The position numbers and the translations under genes are program-made. Below the pieces are notes generated by a model that was given only the letters and a program-made list of their open reading frames with translations, made no database searches and was not told the DNA's origin. Of a DNA stretch of 64,000 nt, positions 1 to 10,996 are shown piece after piece (the stretch's first letter is position 1; every line of letters begins with the position of its first letter). The stretch is taken from positions 35,638,849 to 35,702,848 of the forward strand of contig CM076848.1 in assembly GCA_039519185.1 (NCBI GenBank). Reading direction: 5' to 3'. The DNA is from Astragalus membranaceus. Lineage: Eukaryota; Streptophyta; Magnoliopsida; Fabales; Fabaceae.

Positions 1-1310
1 CTAGCCACCGCCTTTTCTTGAAGGGCCCAGAACTTGTTGTTGCATAAGTCAATGTCTCCACTAGAGATAGACCCGTCACATAACACAATACCAGCAGAAA
101 ACAAAGATGAAGGATTGTTACTTACCTCCTGAGAAGATTGCGCAACATGTTCTTCTGGAATGGAGCATAAAGGGACCTCCGCTAAATCTCTAGAAGCTAG
201 CTTCAACTTACCCGACTTCAGTTTCCTCTTCACACCTATCTTTAGATATTTCCTCTCTTTTCTCGGCCTTGCCGTGGACAAAGAGGGTGAGGGACACATA
301 TTTGGAATTGAAGGGAGGTCTAGGGGTTTTTCACCAATCATTGGGATTTCCGCCACAAAACTTTCAGCCGCAAACAAAGGAGAATCAACTTGTTCTTCCT
401 GCGCCCCCTCCTTGATGACAAACGACAGCGATGATGAATTGATTTTCCCAATTTCATTATCTGACATTCTAAAGTTTCGCACTTCCTTGAGGAGAGCATT
501 CAACTCGTCTTCATCAACCTCTTCGCCACCTTGATCACCCACAATACCATCAAAACCTTGATCATGAAACTCTTCCTCTGAGCTTGTCGAATCGTCTACC
601 ACTTCGTCAACCCTGCTCCCCTTATAACTCCCTTGAAGTGGACCGCTTCAATCCTCCACAATCTTAATATTTTATAGGGTGTTGTTAACAGCAGCTATAA
701 CAGATCTATTCACCAACTCTGTCGATTGAGTCCTTACCATAAGCCTGGCAACATCCAGAGACCTCTTCCTTTCAGTTTTATCATCCGCGCAAACAAATTC
801 CCCCACATAGGCCGTGAGCTTGGAAAAGAAAGAAGAATTCCATGCGTGAACCGGAATGCCATAGCACCCGAGCCAAGTCACCCTCTCTGGGTCCACATCC
901 GTTGGTGTCCATGGACGGATCCATTTGAACCATTGGTAGAGCCAATCCCTAGCCTCATCTATATATTCAGCGAAATCTCCCTCCTCTGAGTCACCTTCCA
1001 ATAGGACTAAGTTAGATCCCATCGGAGTTGCCTTTATTGCGAACACACCCATCTGGGCTAATTCATCCTGAATGTAGTATGATTTCCCCGGAGTGATAAC
1101 CTCCCATACCATAGCTTTTGGTAGAGAGGGTCCAATGTCTATGTCGCAAACCACGTCTACTTTCCTTTCTTTCGAACTTGGGCCCTGCACTGGTGGATTA
1201 ACGTCATTCTTCTTCACCCACACTTGCCTCACCTTCTTCGACCGAGACGGAACCGCGTGTTGCTTTTGCCCTCTATGTGCGTCCTCCCATAGCTTTTGCT
1301 TATAATAGAG
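1..1310 (-). pseudogene. LINE-type retrotransposon ORF1 (DUF4283-like), broken, runs off window
   Basis: Read on the minus strand, about 1310-675 encodes a DUF4283-like RNA-binding region. It has the diagnostic stretch WLGCYGIPVHAWNSSFFSKL followed by KRSLDVARLMVRT, as in ORF1 (gag-like) proteins of plant LINEs. A stop at 672-674 ends this frame. About 540-1 then stays open as a hydrophilic, acidic and Ser-rich linker with a basic patch (RPRKERKYLKIGVKRKLKSG), as expected between ORF1 domains. A short run of stops near 630-675 separates the pieces, so the copy is not functional. ORF2 (endonuclease and reverse transcriptase) would lie beyond position 1. The family is known from plant LINEs; the assignment here rests on recognised motifs. 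Confidence 0.7.
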
Positions 1311-2880
1311 ACCAGAAGGAATACTTTCTTAGCTCAATATATTTGTTCCAAAAATATTAAGACTACCCTAAGATGTAGTTCCCGCTAATAAGAATATAAG
1401 TTGCCACATTTATTGATCTCATTGTAAACTTTACCTTAAAATTTGAATATAAATATAAAACATCCTTTATTTGCTTAAACAAGCACCTAAATTCAGATAT
1501 TTCACTTTTATGGGACATGACACCATCCGAGCCTTCGTTGCTTCATTGCTTCTTTTTTTGGGGTACAATTCATTGTTTCATTGCTACTCCTCAAAAACAA
1601 AATACAAATGAAACTCATTTGGCAAACTTTAGTTTAATTATCACTGGACTTTGGCATTTTGCGTCCCAAAATGAACGTAGCGAAAAATACATAAATTTTT
1701 GCTTATAAAAGAGAGGAAAAATTGAATTATTTTTTTTTGCTTATAATAAAGACCGAAAGAATACTTTCTTAGCTCCATACATATGTTTCAAAAATATTGA
1801 GACTACGTAGTTCCCGCTAATAAGAGTATAAGTTGTCACATTTATTGATCTCATGGTAAACTTTACCTTAAAGTTTGAATATAAATATAAAATGTACTTC
1901 ATTTTTTTATAAGCAAAATAATATATTAAATGGGGTACAAAGGGGCACCTCAACCCTTATATTTACGATGGAACTCATTAAAACCTTTATGGGTCAAAAC
2001 CCCATGGGAAAAAGACTCAAAGAGGAAAAAAAGTACCCCGGGAAGAATGAGGCAAAAAGCCAGTTACACCGAGTTCAGACATACAAGAGGATTTCCCACC
2101 AATCAGAAATCTTAAGAGCGGAATTGCGACCTTCTATGCTTTTGAACCAACTCCATGCTATAGACTTAACATGGTTAACAACTACATGTGGATCAAAACT
2201 TGACCTCTGAATAGATTTTTGTGAAAACATATATTTTTCACATATCAACAAGAGCACTCTGAATATTGCTGTCCACCCTATCCTGCTGCATCAAATTCAA
2301 CAAAAGCACATAACAAAATTTAACAGAAAAAGAAAAGAGGTTTTCAAGCCTCCAATTCCAACGATCTAGCTTAAAATCGTTAGGATGAAACAAATGTAAA
2401 ATAGCCAAAAGCAAATCCTGATCAACCCTCTCCTCGACAGATAAGTCACGGTTCCAAACGAGATTCCAACACCAAATGTTATCAATTCAATACTCGTGCT
2501 CCTTAATGCTACCATGTTTATACTTTGTCACTTCAAAAAGACTAGGGAACAAGTCCTTAAAAGTCTCATTGTTGACACACTATTATGCTGCCAAAAGGAA
2601 ATCAAATTTTCCTTCCCCAAGATTCGCATAAGCAAAAATGTACTTTGTTTGCTCAATCAAATACCTAAGTTCAGGCATTTCACTTTTATTGGACATGACA
2701 CATCCTAGCCTTCATTCCTTCTTTTTTAGGTACAATTCATTAATTAGAAAACATCAGTGTAATTATCACCAAATTTTGGCATTTTGCGTCGGAAAACGAA
2801 TGCAGCAGAAAATACATAAAAGGTATCACTTTCTCAAGTATAATGATGGGTTTATATGAAGTTATATAGACCATTAATAG
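1297..2880. repeat. Tandem duplication, 441-bp period, second copy interrupted
   Basis: The segment starting TTGCTTATAATAGAGACC at 1297 recurs at 1738 with a few substitutions over about 155 bp. The following segment at 1471-1700 recurs at about 2647-2825; both copies hold GGCATTTTGCGTC and AATACATAAA. Removing the LINE insertion at 1900-2634 restores a simple two-copy tandem array. Nothing in it looks coding. Confidence 0.75.
1900..2634 (-). mobile_element. 5'-truncated LINE insertion (ORF2 C-terminus), minus strand
   Basis: The insertion is flanked by an 11-bp target duplication AAAATGTACTT at 1889-1899 and 2635-2645. Its left end is T-rich, so a poly-A tail lies on the minus strand. Minus-strand translation gives short, interrupted stretches typical of the C-terminal zf-RVT region of plant LINE ORF2, such as LDRWNWRLEN, FSVKFCY and WSWFKSIEGRNSALKISDWW. 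The 735-bp length, tail and duplication fit target-primed reverse transcription with 5' truncation. It is inactive. Confidence 0.7.
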
Positions 2881-2884
2881 GTGG

Positions 2885-3984
2885 GGGAAAAACATGTGGT
2901 TTTGAACTACTGTTCTTTTATTTGCATAATTGGTGTTTCAAAAGTTTATTAAATTTATAAAGTAAGATAATATAATTTGTTATTTATTATTGTCAACTGA
3001 TTTAACTGTAGTTAAGTTAATAGTTTTTTTAGTTAACAGTTAAGTTACATTGTGGTTAAAATGTAGAAAACATAAATCACCCTTAGTCTTGCTTCCCCCA
3101 AATTCCCAGATCAGAGTTCATCTCCATCTTTCACATTTCATACCGATTTAATTCACCACCCATCTAAGTTTGTTTCATATACTCCCCCAGCTACATTCAC
3201 ATGAGACCTAAAATTTGTAGCTTTGTCTATGGTGAACAAAGTCATTCTTATTTACTCTATTTAGTTTAGTTTGAAAACTAATATTTAATCACGCTTTTAC
3301 AATACATTAGTTTAATAATGATCTCCGATTTTTTTAAAAACAGATATCATATGACACAAACACAGATAAAGGGAGATCATTTTGCAAGTTTTGGGGTATC
3401 TTTTTTTTTGAACAACAAGTTTTGTGGTATCTAAAAATGGAGAAACATATGGTGTGCTTGATGGTTATTCAGGAACAGGAAGTAATGGCCTTCCTTTTGG
3501 AGGACTACGGGGTGGACTCAGTGGTGCTGATTGCTTAGGTGGAGTTGGCGGATTGGGAGGGCTGGTGGTGGGGTGGATATGGGTGGTAGAGTAGTGGTGG
3601 TGATGGATGTGGTGTTGGTGGCGGGAGTGGTGTTCTTTCCTTTCCCCCAAAGAAGCTAAGATCAACATACATGATGCATCACTTCCTTTCCATGTGTGTT
3701 GTTGAACATGTGATTCACAAAGTGGATCTTATCAATGGACGACACCTGTGAACTTTTTAATTAAGGAGCAATGAAGTGGGTAATTACTCAAAATTGTGGG
3801 TAAAAAATTAAATATATATAAAACTGATTTTACAGGCTACTCTAGGTGCTTTCCCACATTGCACAAATTGTTGGAATAATGGCATTCAAGTGTGAGAAAG
3901 TTACATATTATGATTCATAATATTTATAATAATATTATATATATATATATATAAATATAAAAATGTGATCTATTTTCATAACAA
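2885..3984. other. Intergenic, no gene seen
   Basis: AT-rich sequence without recognisable coding similarity. A G/T-rich patch at 3465-3668 gives a His/Pro-rich minus-strand frame that I read as low complexity. A short TA microsatellite lies near 3932-3952. Confidence 0.6.
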
Positions 3985-4323
3985 CTAGTACATGACCCGT
4001 GCATCCGCACGGGCAGATCGCGTTATGTGACATGATTATATTCAAACAAAAATAAAAATTTCAAATGACGTTCATCTAATATTAATTGTAAAATATAAAA
4101 AAATTAGCAACTTTGTTGAGGTAGTGACAAATTTATAATGGGGATAAATATTTTTTTGATATTGTATAAATCAAAATTTCAAACGGTATTCATCTAAAAT
4201 TAGTTTTAAAATATAAAGATTGTAATAGTTTTGTTGTTGTAAGGATAAATTTAGAATGATGATAGAAGTTATTGAGATAGTGTTTAAGTCAGAATGTACA
4301 ACAAAAAATGAGCATATATTTGT

Positions 4324-4558
4324 GGCAAAAAAACAGTATTAGGCCAAAAAAAAAAATTTATTTACCAAAATAACCTAACTTTTAGATTAAATACCAAAGT
4401 ACCCCACTTTTTAAAATTAGGCCAGAAGTCGCCCCCCACCAGGGTGACTTCTGAACATGAAATTTTAATTTTTTTTTCATTTTCAGTTCAGAAGTCTCCC
4501 CCCACCAGGGTGACTTCTGAACTGCGTTTTTTAATTTTTTTTAATTATTTGTTTTTAA
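4324..4558 (+). repeat. Left terminal inverted repeat of the MULE
   Basis: Near-perfect inverted copy of 5573-5805. It contains two hairpin units at about 4431-4452 and 4490-4522, separated by T-rich spacers. Confidence 0.93.
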
Positions 4559-4743
4559 TTTGATAAAAATATAAAAAAAATATAATTAAAATACAAAAAT
4601 TAAATAAAATATTATAAATAATTTAGATAATTGCTATTGTGAAACCAAAATTACTAATTAAATTGAAGGGTCGCAAAGAGATATTACAAGACATTAATTG
4701 ATTTAAAAGACTAAAACGAAAAATACAATAGTAGTAAATGCGA

Positions 4744-5076
4744 CTACTTTACATTGCGGTTAGGGCAGTTGTTTCTGTTGTGACCCTCGTTTCTACAAAT
4801 TCCGCATCTTTTGGTGCGGGTACCCCTTTCTCTTTGATCCATCTCAGTACGAATACGGGTAGACTGTGGACGGCCCTTTTTATCTCTCCGTTTAGTTGGA
4901 TCATGCTGTAGTTCTAGAGTATTGAAATCAGGCCACGAGGTCTCAGTTGGCAAGGGTGGGAACTCCACAATGTAAGTATTGAAAACATTACGCATTGTGT
5001 AAGGTTCATCCACGAATTGCAAGTGGTCGAAACTGCATTTTGCGCATGCTGCGATGGCATGTGAACAGGAAATCAC
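4744..5076 (-). pseudogene. MULE transposase C-terminal fragment (SWIM end plus zinc knuckle)
   Basis: The 110-residue minus-strand frame starts with the end of a SWIM zinc finger (CSHAIAACAKC). It continues through the tail typical of plant MULE transposases (NVFNTYIVEFPPLPTETSWP, then KKGRPQSTRIRTEMD) and ends in a CCHC zinc knuckle (CGICRNEGHNRNNC). The catalytic DDE domain and everything N-terminal of the SWIM finger are missing; the recognisable sequence breaks off at about 5077. The apparent start codon is inside the original domain and is not a real start. Confidence 0.8.
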
Positions 5077-5082
5077 TAGTAT

Positions 5083-5323
5083 CGTTTCAAACTCCCCCTA
5101 CATCTTTAGCGGCCCACGTAATCGTATTCGGATGTGCCCCGTGCCTATCAAGAAAGACAAAGATGTTTGTGAAATGTTTGAGAAACATGAGAGCTTCCAA
5201 GGTTTGATTGAACCTTATCTAGAATTGTCCGTCGAAACACAAGAGTCTGCCGAATCCATCGTCCGTAGAATTATCCCTCCAGTCATCCGATGGCCACTAC
5301 CTGAGAATGTATGGTGGAAGTAG
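5083..5323 (+). pseudogene. Unassigned frame in MULE, possibly transposase N-terminus
   Basis: An open plus-strand frame of about 80 residues (FSGPRNRIRMCPVPIKKDKD, then VCEMFEKHESFQGLIEPYLEL) ends in a stop at 5321-5323. The pattern of a hydrophobic strand, then a DDDV-like turn, then MF..H resembles the N-terminal region of some plant MULE transposases, but I could not confirm it. If right, the two halves of the transposase now lie head to head, which would mean an internal inversion or rearrangement. Confidence 0.35.
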
Positions 5324-5572
5324 AAGTAGTTTAAATCATGTTTGCCTCTTCTTGTTTTATGTTTTCCTGTCGTTTCGTTTTAAATTTCCTATCCTTGTAT
5401 TTTTGCAATTTGTGTTTTTCATTTCTGTTCTTATCCAATATTAAATTCTGTTCCACTTTTTAATATCATCATTTTTTACCGTGATTATTACCGTAATTAC
5501 TTTATAAATAATTTTACTAATTATTCTAATTATTTCAATTAATTATTCTAATTAAATTAAATTAATTTACAT

Positions 5573-5805
5573 TTAAAAACAAATAATTAAAAAAAATTAA
5601 AAAACGCAGTTCAGAAGTCACCCTGGTGGGGGAGACTTCTGAACTGAAAATGAAAAAAAAATTAAAATTTCATGTTCAGAAGTCACCCTGGTGGGGGGCG
5701 ACTTCTGGCCTAATTTTAAAAAGTGGGGTACTTTGGTATTTAATCTAAAAGTTAGGTTATTTTGGTAAATAATTTTTTTTTTTGGCCTAATACTGTTTTT
5801 TTGCC
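5573..5805 (-). repeat. Right terminal inverted repeat of the MULE
   Basis: Inverted counterpart of 4324-4558, with the same two hairpin units and the terminal GGCAAAAAAACAG in reverse complement. Confidence 0.93.
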
Positions 5806-5849
5806 TATATTTGTATAATAATGGTTCTTGTCATCAAAGTTGCAAGCAT

Positions 5850-6040
5850 GAGAGCGTGGGGTTCAGCGGTTGGGGCTGATCCTCCCTTAACCAAGGGTCG
5901 GAGGTTCGATCCCCACATTGGATACGGAGCAGCGTTAAAACTCTGGGCCAGCTGTCCTGCCCCTCGAGGCACCTACAATTCAGCGAGGGGATTAGTCATG
6001 CGGTCGGCGGTGGATACCCTGGATAAAACCAAAAAAAAAA
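5850..6040 (+). mobile_element. tRNA-derived SINE (family B), full length
   Basis: It has a tRNA-like head with an A-box region (GTTCAGCGGTTGG) and a B-box (GGTTCGATCCC), a body ending GGATTAGTC...GGTGGATA, and an A-rich tail. It is flanked by an 11-bp target duplication GTTGCAAGCAT at 5839-5849 and 6041-6051. It would be transcribed by RNA polymerase III and mobilised by LINE enzymes. A diverged copy of the same family lies at 42305-42475. Confidence 0.88.
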
Positions 6041-6529
6041 GTTGCAAGCATCAAAGTGTTTCATAATAGCAAAACAAATAACATGCTCATTTGGGAAGCA
6101 AAATAATTTAAACAAACAAAATGACATAAGCAAAAATGGATGTCTAGATTAAAAGCTTAACGTGCCATGATTTATACTCAAACTAAAAATAAAATTTTGA
6201 AAGCCTAGTGTTCAAAAAAAGAAAGTTGAACAATAAAAAATGTATTAGTTTTGTTGTGGGACAAAATCAAAAGTCACTAAAAAACAAATAAAGAAATATT
6301 ATATTAATTAAATGTTTCCCGTATTTTTAAATCCCTCACAACTCTAGTAGGATACTCATGCATACACACGGGTGCTGTCATATTCTTTTTATGAATGAAC
6401 TTAGGCAGTACTTAAATAGTTTGAACATTACCCCGTGAAAATAAAGACAAATTTAAAGTAGATAAAAAATAGTTTCAAATAAAAAATAGATAAATATTAA
6501 AATCTAAAAATGTAAAAGTATCATTTAAA

Positions 6530-7300
6530 AACAATATGTGCATTTATCCCGTATTTTTTATATATCAGTGCAGTGTTTTTTTCTATATAAGTTTTGTTTT
6601 CCTGTGTTTTTTTTATATATTAGTGCAGCTATCCCGTGTTTTTATATATATCATTGCAGTTATCCCCGTATTTTTTTATATATCAGTGCAGTTATCTCGT
6701 GTGTTTTATATGTATCAGTGCAGTTATCTCATAGTTTCAATTGATTATTTGAGTTGATTAGTAGATTATAGTAGATAGTAAAAGATAGATAGTAGATTAT
6801 CAATAAGAAATAGTTATCCCGTGTTTTTTATATATCAGTAACAATTATTTGTCATTTTTTAGGTATTAGTGACAAATATTTGTCACGTGTATTTTAAATA
6901 TTAATCAGTTTAAATAGTCATTAACCTTTCTTGTTTTTTTTAGATAGTAGGTTTATAGTAGTTTTTAAAAATTATAATTATCAATGACAAATATTAATCT
7001 CGTGTTCTTTTATATATCACTGCAGTTATCCCGTGTTTTTTATATATCAGTGCAGTTATCTCGTAGTTTCAATTGATTATTTTAGTTGATTAGTAGATTA
7101 TATTAGATAGTAGATTATCAATAAGAAATATTTTTTAAATATTAATTGGTAATTTAAATAGTCATTAAGTCTTCTTGCTTTTAGACACTAAGTTTATAGT
7201 AGTAGTCTTCAAAAAATTCAATTATCAATGACAAATATTAATCTCGTGTTTTTTTATATATCAGTTATCCCGTATTTTTTATATATCAGTGCATTTAGTG
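6530..7300. repeat. Minisatellite-like field with ~32-bp units and a higher-order duplication
   Basis: Units of type CAGTGCAGTTATCCCGTG followed by a T-run and TATAT recur about six times at 6536-6735 and again near 7015-7055 and 7240-7295. A longer block (6724-6812) with TTTCAATTGATTATTTGAG recurs at 7048-7123, giving a higher-order period of about 325 bp. The reading frames across it are artefacts of the repeat. Confidence 0.8.
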
Positions 7301-7409
7301 GGTGCATTATTATCCAACGAAATATATCTTGGCCAAAGGAACAAGTTTCACGAGTATATATATAAACTACAGCTAGTAGATTAGGGTTACAGAAAAACGA
7401 AGTTGAAAA

Positions 7410-7612
7410 TTAAAATTTTATTTTCTTCAGCTTATTTTTGAATAATATTTTGGGTATTGATTGTGAAACTCCAACGTGTTTTGGCCTTGAGTGCACGAGT
7501 TCCAACACGGTGTTGTGAAAACCTTGGGGAGCAAACCGGATATTGAGTTGCACCGGAGGTCTATCGAAATTTACTTTCAAGGCAGTAACTTTGGCCACGT
7601 CACAACTTCTTC
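7410..7612. other. Short non-repetitive segment, no gene recognised
   Basis: This GC-richer island between the tandem field and the MULE MITE carries an open minus-strand frame (74 residues with a start at 7634). I recognise no domain in it. It could be remnant coding sequence. Confidence 0.25.
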
Positions 7613-7943
7613 GGCAAAAAAACAATTGTAGCACGAAAAAAAATTATTTACCAAAATAGCACCCTTTTTAGAATTAACAATATTAATTTTCTAAATTAAT
7701 TAAATTAAATTTATTTAAATTAATATAGAAGAAAAAGAAAAAAAATAAAAAAACATAGTTTAGAAGTCACCCTGGGGGCGACTTCTGAACTAGAAATGAA
7801 AAAAAAAGTTAAAATTTTTCGTTCAGAAGTCGTTTTGGTGGGGGTGACTTCTATACTAAAAATTGGATGTGTGCTAATTTGATAAATAATCTAAAATGTG
7901 CTATTTTAGTATTTTTTTTTGTGCTAGAGTTGCGAATTTGTCC
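7613..7943. mobile_element. MULE-derived MITE, 331 bp, same family as 4324-5805
   Basis: The left end GGCAAAAAAACA matches the larger MULE. The interior keeps the same hairpin units (AGAAGTCACCCTGGGGGCGACTTCT-like and a diverged second one). A perfect 9-bp target duplication AACTTCTTC lies at 7604-7612 and 7944-7952. No coding sequence remains. The right end (TTTGTCC) has diverged from the left. Confidence 0.88.
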
Positions 7944-8339
7944 AACTTCTTCCTCTCTTTCTATTTTTAACAATATAATAATATTTATTTTCTTCAATAT
8001 TTCCGACACAAATTAGTATTTGTGCGGTTGATCCGCCACCCCATTAATAACCATTCAAGACAAGAGGAGAAGACAATAGGGTGGGGGGCCCTTGCCATGA
8101 GCCTTTATATGGAAAGGGACATTTGGCAAGTAGTGATACGTGTCTACATATGGTTGCTGTATGTAGCAAATGAGGAGTGTACAAAGTGTTTGACTTCCGG
8201 TTCAAAAATTGTTCACACTTCACATCTCCAACTTAATTGCATTCTCCACGTCAAAAAAAAAACTTAATTGCATTCTCTCATCATTGTTTTTTTCGTACCT
8301 ATATAGTGATTGAAATTTTAAGGAGGTGTTTGATATTTG

Positions 8340-8545
8340 TATAAGAATTTTCTTTTCGTAGCGTTGCCGGCTATTTAGAAAGTGTCTCAACGCTTTTAAT
8401 GAAAGATTAATATTTACTCGTAGTTAGAAGCAAATCTTATACTATCCAACACCGAGTTCTCGCTGCGAGAATCGAATTTGAGAGCACCCGATCGACCCCC
8501 GTGTTCTAAGTTGTTCAATTCATTAGGCAAATGGTGTTGACTAAA
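8340..8545 (-). repeat. SINE-like repeat, minus strand, diverged
   Basis: Reverse complement contains a degenerate B-box and a region (CAACACCGAG...CGAGAATCGAA...GGGTCGA-type) that is closely echoed at 47945-48060. I found no clear target duplication. The tRNA-derived origin is inferred from the box-like motif only. Confidence 0.4.
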
Positions 8546-9608
8546 TCTATGAAAAAATAAATGAAAAGTAATATTTTAATCAATTTCAATTAAAAATAGA
8601 AAATGAAAATAAGAAGAGTGAATACCAAATTTCTTCCTAGACAAAAACTTCAATGACCAATTAGGTCCTCGAGAATAATTAACACTCAATTTAGTCTTTA
8701 TTTACAAATAGGGGACACGTTAGTCCCCCTGTAAGATTCTGCTGAAAATCAGTCATTTGGTTGCTTACCTATAATGTTACTATGTTGAGGTGTCTGTTAG
8801 GGTCGCCTATGTATCAAGATAAGTGAGTTACAGATTTTAAAGGGGCCATTTTAGACCCTAATATTAGGCTATTTTGGTCCTTATGAAAGAGATGTGAACT
8901 CCATATATAAATCCTAACCCCATTTTTGGAGCTCCAAAACCAATTCTAACAAAGCAAAGTAGTAGCCCCAACTTCAATTTGATGGTTTTCCACGCAAATA
9001 AAAAAATGAAACCTAAAAAATTAATTATTGAAGACCATTGTTTTTATGTAGATGATGAGAAAACATTAAAAAAAAGATGTTTTTTTTTATTGAGTTGTTG
9101 AAATAGTTGCAAGTAATCCCATTTCTATCTAACACTCATATAATGGTAAACCTTTTAAATAAGGCAAACACTCCGATACCCTAAAATTTTGTTGGGTTAT
9201 GATATTCAACATCCAATCACTTAATGACATATTTTTTATATTTAATTATTTAAAAAAGATCTATATTTTGAATTAATTTGCCTGCAGTGTATCAATAACA
9301 AACAAAACTTAAAGGTGTCATGATTTTACTTTAAACTTAAAAGAAATTCTTTGCTATTAAGTGTAAATTTGAGCACTTATATGCTCTTTCGTAGAATATG
9401 TGATTGACTATGAAAATTAAAATTTGTCGAAAAATCTATGAAAATTAAAATTTCATATAGAGAGAGAATTTCGTTTTATCATCAAGTAACCATCAATTGT
9501 AATTTGAAAACCTTGTAATGCTTTATAACCACTCCTCTTAATAATTCTATAATTTTTCTATTGATTTAATATGAATCGATTATTGAAATAGAAAGATGAT
9601 GAGTTTCT
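8546..9608. other. Intergenic, no gene seen
   Basis: AT-rich, with no convincing reading frame and no clear element. Confidence 0.6.
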
Positions 9609-9625
9609 AGATTCCCATTAGATAT

Positions 9626-9768
9626 ATTTTTTGGTCTATTAGAAGAAATGACAAATAAACGCCACGCATAGACACTACCACCGCTCACACTCAGGTTCGA
9701 ACTCGGGAGCTGACGTCCCTATATTGCTGAAATTGCCAAAGCAACCAAGTGAACTAACAATGAGGGAC
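9626..9768 (-). mobile_element. tRNA-derived SINE, 143 bp, minus strand
   Basis: Flanked by a perfect 17-bp target duplication AGATTCCCATTAGATAT at 9609-9625 and 9769-9785. Read on -, it has an A-box-like TTAGTTCACTTGG, a B-box-like GAGTTCGAACCTG and an A-rich tail (ATTTTTT on the + strand at the left end). A diverged relative is at 19245-19340. Confidence 0.85.
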
Positions 9769-9861
9769 AGATTCCCATTAGATATTATACTAGATACTAG
9801 AGTCTAATGATCTCAATATTAAGTACAACAACCCTAATCTTGTGTAGGTGTAATGGATAAC

Positions 9862-9863
9862 TA

Positions 9864-9912
<49 letters not shown>
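9862..9912. repeat. (TA)n microsatellite
   Basis: About 25 TA units with one interruption. Confidence 0.95.
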
Positions 9913-9916
<4 letters not shown>

Positions 9917-10996
9917 TGTGTTTGTTTCAAAACTTATTAATTTTATATTGTCAGATATTCTTGTATTTATTATGACATATTCTAAGTAACTTTGATATCC
10001 AATCTCATTCTATTATATTGAGATGAATACAATTTACAAACATTTTCTTGATCTCAATAAGCATCTTAATTGAATGCTAATGTCATTTTGTTGGAAAATG
10101 CACAATAATCTTTTAGCATGCAATCATGTTGTCATTCTCCTTTAAACAACATTCTGCCGATGTATGAGTACCTGACATTACATATATGGTCAGGGATGAA
10201 GGTATGTGCAAGGTTGCAAGGGCTCTTTCCCCCTAATAATAGTAATAATATACTAGTAAAGTTAATAAAGAATACTATATAATAATAAATGTTTAGGAAG
10301 TTCGAATTTTTTTTTGACAAAAAAGTTAGAAAAATTCTTAGTAGGAATGAATTTTAAATAGCATTGGAATGGTGTGGGTGAAGCCAGGAGCAGGGATTTT
10401 GGTCGAGAGGAAGGAAACTTCAGCAGCAAAAATTGAGATTGTGGGTTGTAGTGACTGTTGTGAATGGAGAATTTGGTGGAGAAGGGAGTGAATGTGAGTA
10501 GAGATTTGAGGAGGTATGACCATGACAATAAAAGCACCAAAGTTAGGTAGTTCGAGCTACTAGAAGTGAAGTAGCCAAGAATAAAAATGACAAAGACTAA
10601 GCTAGCTACAAAACTAAACTTTCTTGCACAATTCACCGAGCCTAACAAATCACGACTCACCCAAAAGAGATTCTACTACTACAACTATCATAATAACAGA
10701 AATTACAGTTGGTAAATCTAACGAAATCTTCTTCCTAATTGGCAAATATATTTTGCTTACGTCATGGAATTACATAGTATTTGGGCCATAACACAAGCCT
10801 GTACGATGATATGGTCAGACCAAAAAAGAAACCATGCCAAGAGTAATGCACTGTCTATGATAATTTTGCCTTCGAGAAGTCCATCTCGGGATGCTGCAAA
10901 ACGTAGCCAATAAACATTAACAGATTTTGGTGATGAGTCAAGCAAGTGACAATGAGAAATCAAAGAGGTCAAGTCTATAAGGAGTAGAGTGTTGAC
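9913..10996. other. Downstream of the NudC pseudogene, no gene supported
   Basis: A minus-strand frame at 10262-10660 starts with a hydrophobic stretch but matches nothing I recognise. The expected final NudC exon was not found here. Confidence 0.5.

Larger units (their letters stand above)
4324..5805. mobile_element. Mutator-like element (MULE), 1482 bp, defective
   Basis: Terminal inverted repeats of about 235 bp (4324-4558 and 5573-5805) start with GGCAAAAAAACAG on both ends. A perfect 9-bp target duplication TATATTTGT flanks the element at 4315-4323 and 5806-5814. Long TIRs plus a 9-bp duplication are the hallmark of MULEs. Each TIR holds two copies of an imperfect hairpin of type AGAAGTC-CCCACCAGGGTG-ACTTCT. 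The interior keeps a C-terminal piece of transposase on - and an unplaced reading frame on +, so the element cannot encode a full transposase. Confidence 0.93.
3985..6380. repeat. Possible older repeat host, interrupted by MULE and SINE
   Basis: A CCCGTGCATCCGCACGGG dyad at about 3992 is followed by diverged internal repeats (TTCAAATGACGTTCATCTAA against TTCAAACGGTATTCATCTAA). Similar AT-rich sequence resumes after the MULE and SINE, ending near a second ACACACGGGTG motif at about 6365. This suggests one older repeat into which both elements inserted. Its ends are not defined. Confidence 0.3.

Noticed and set aside
160..534. Plus-strand frame of 124 residues
   Set aside because: It is the antisense shadow of the LINE ORF1 linker on the minus strand; no domain is recognised.
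3465..3668. Minus-strand His/Pro-rich frame
   Set aside because: Low-complexity G/T-rich DNA; no start context or similarity that I can support.
10262..10660. Minus-strand frame of 132 residues with a hydrophobic start, considered as a small secreted peptide gene
   Set aside because: No known peptide motif such as a CLE core was seen and the composition is ordinary; not supported.
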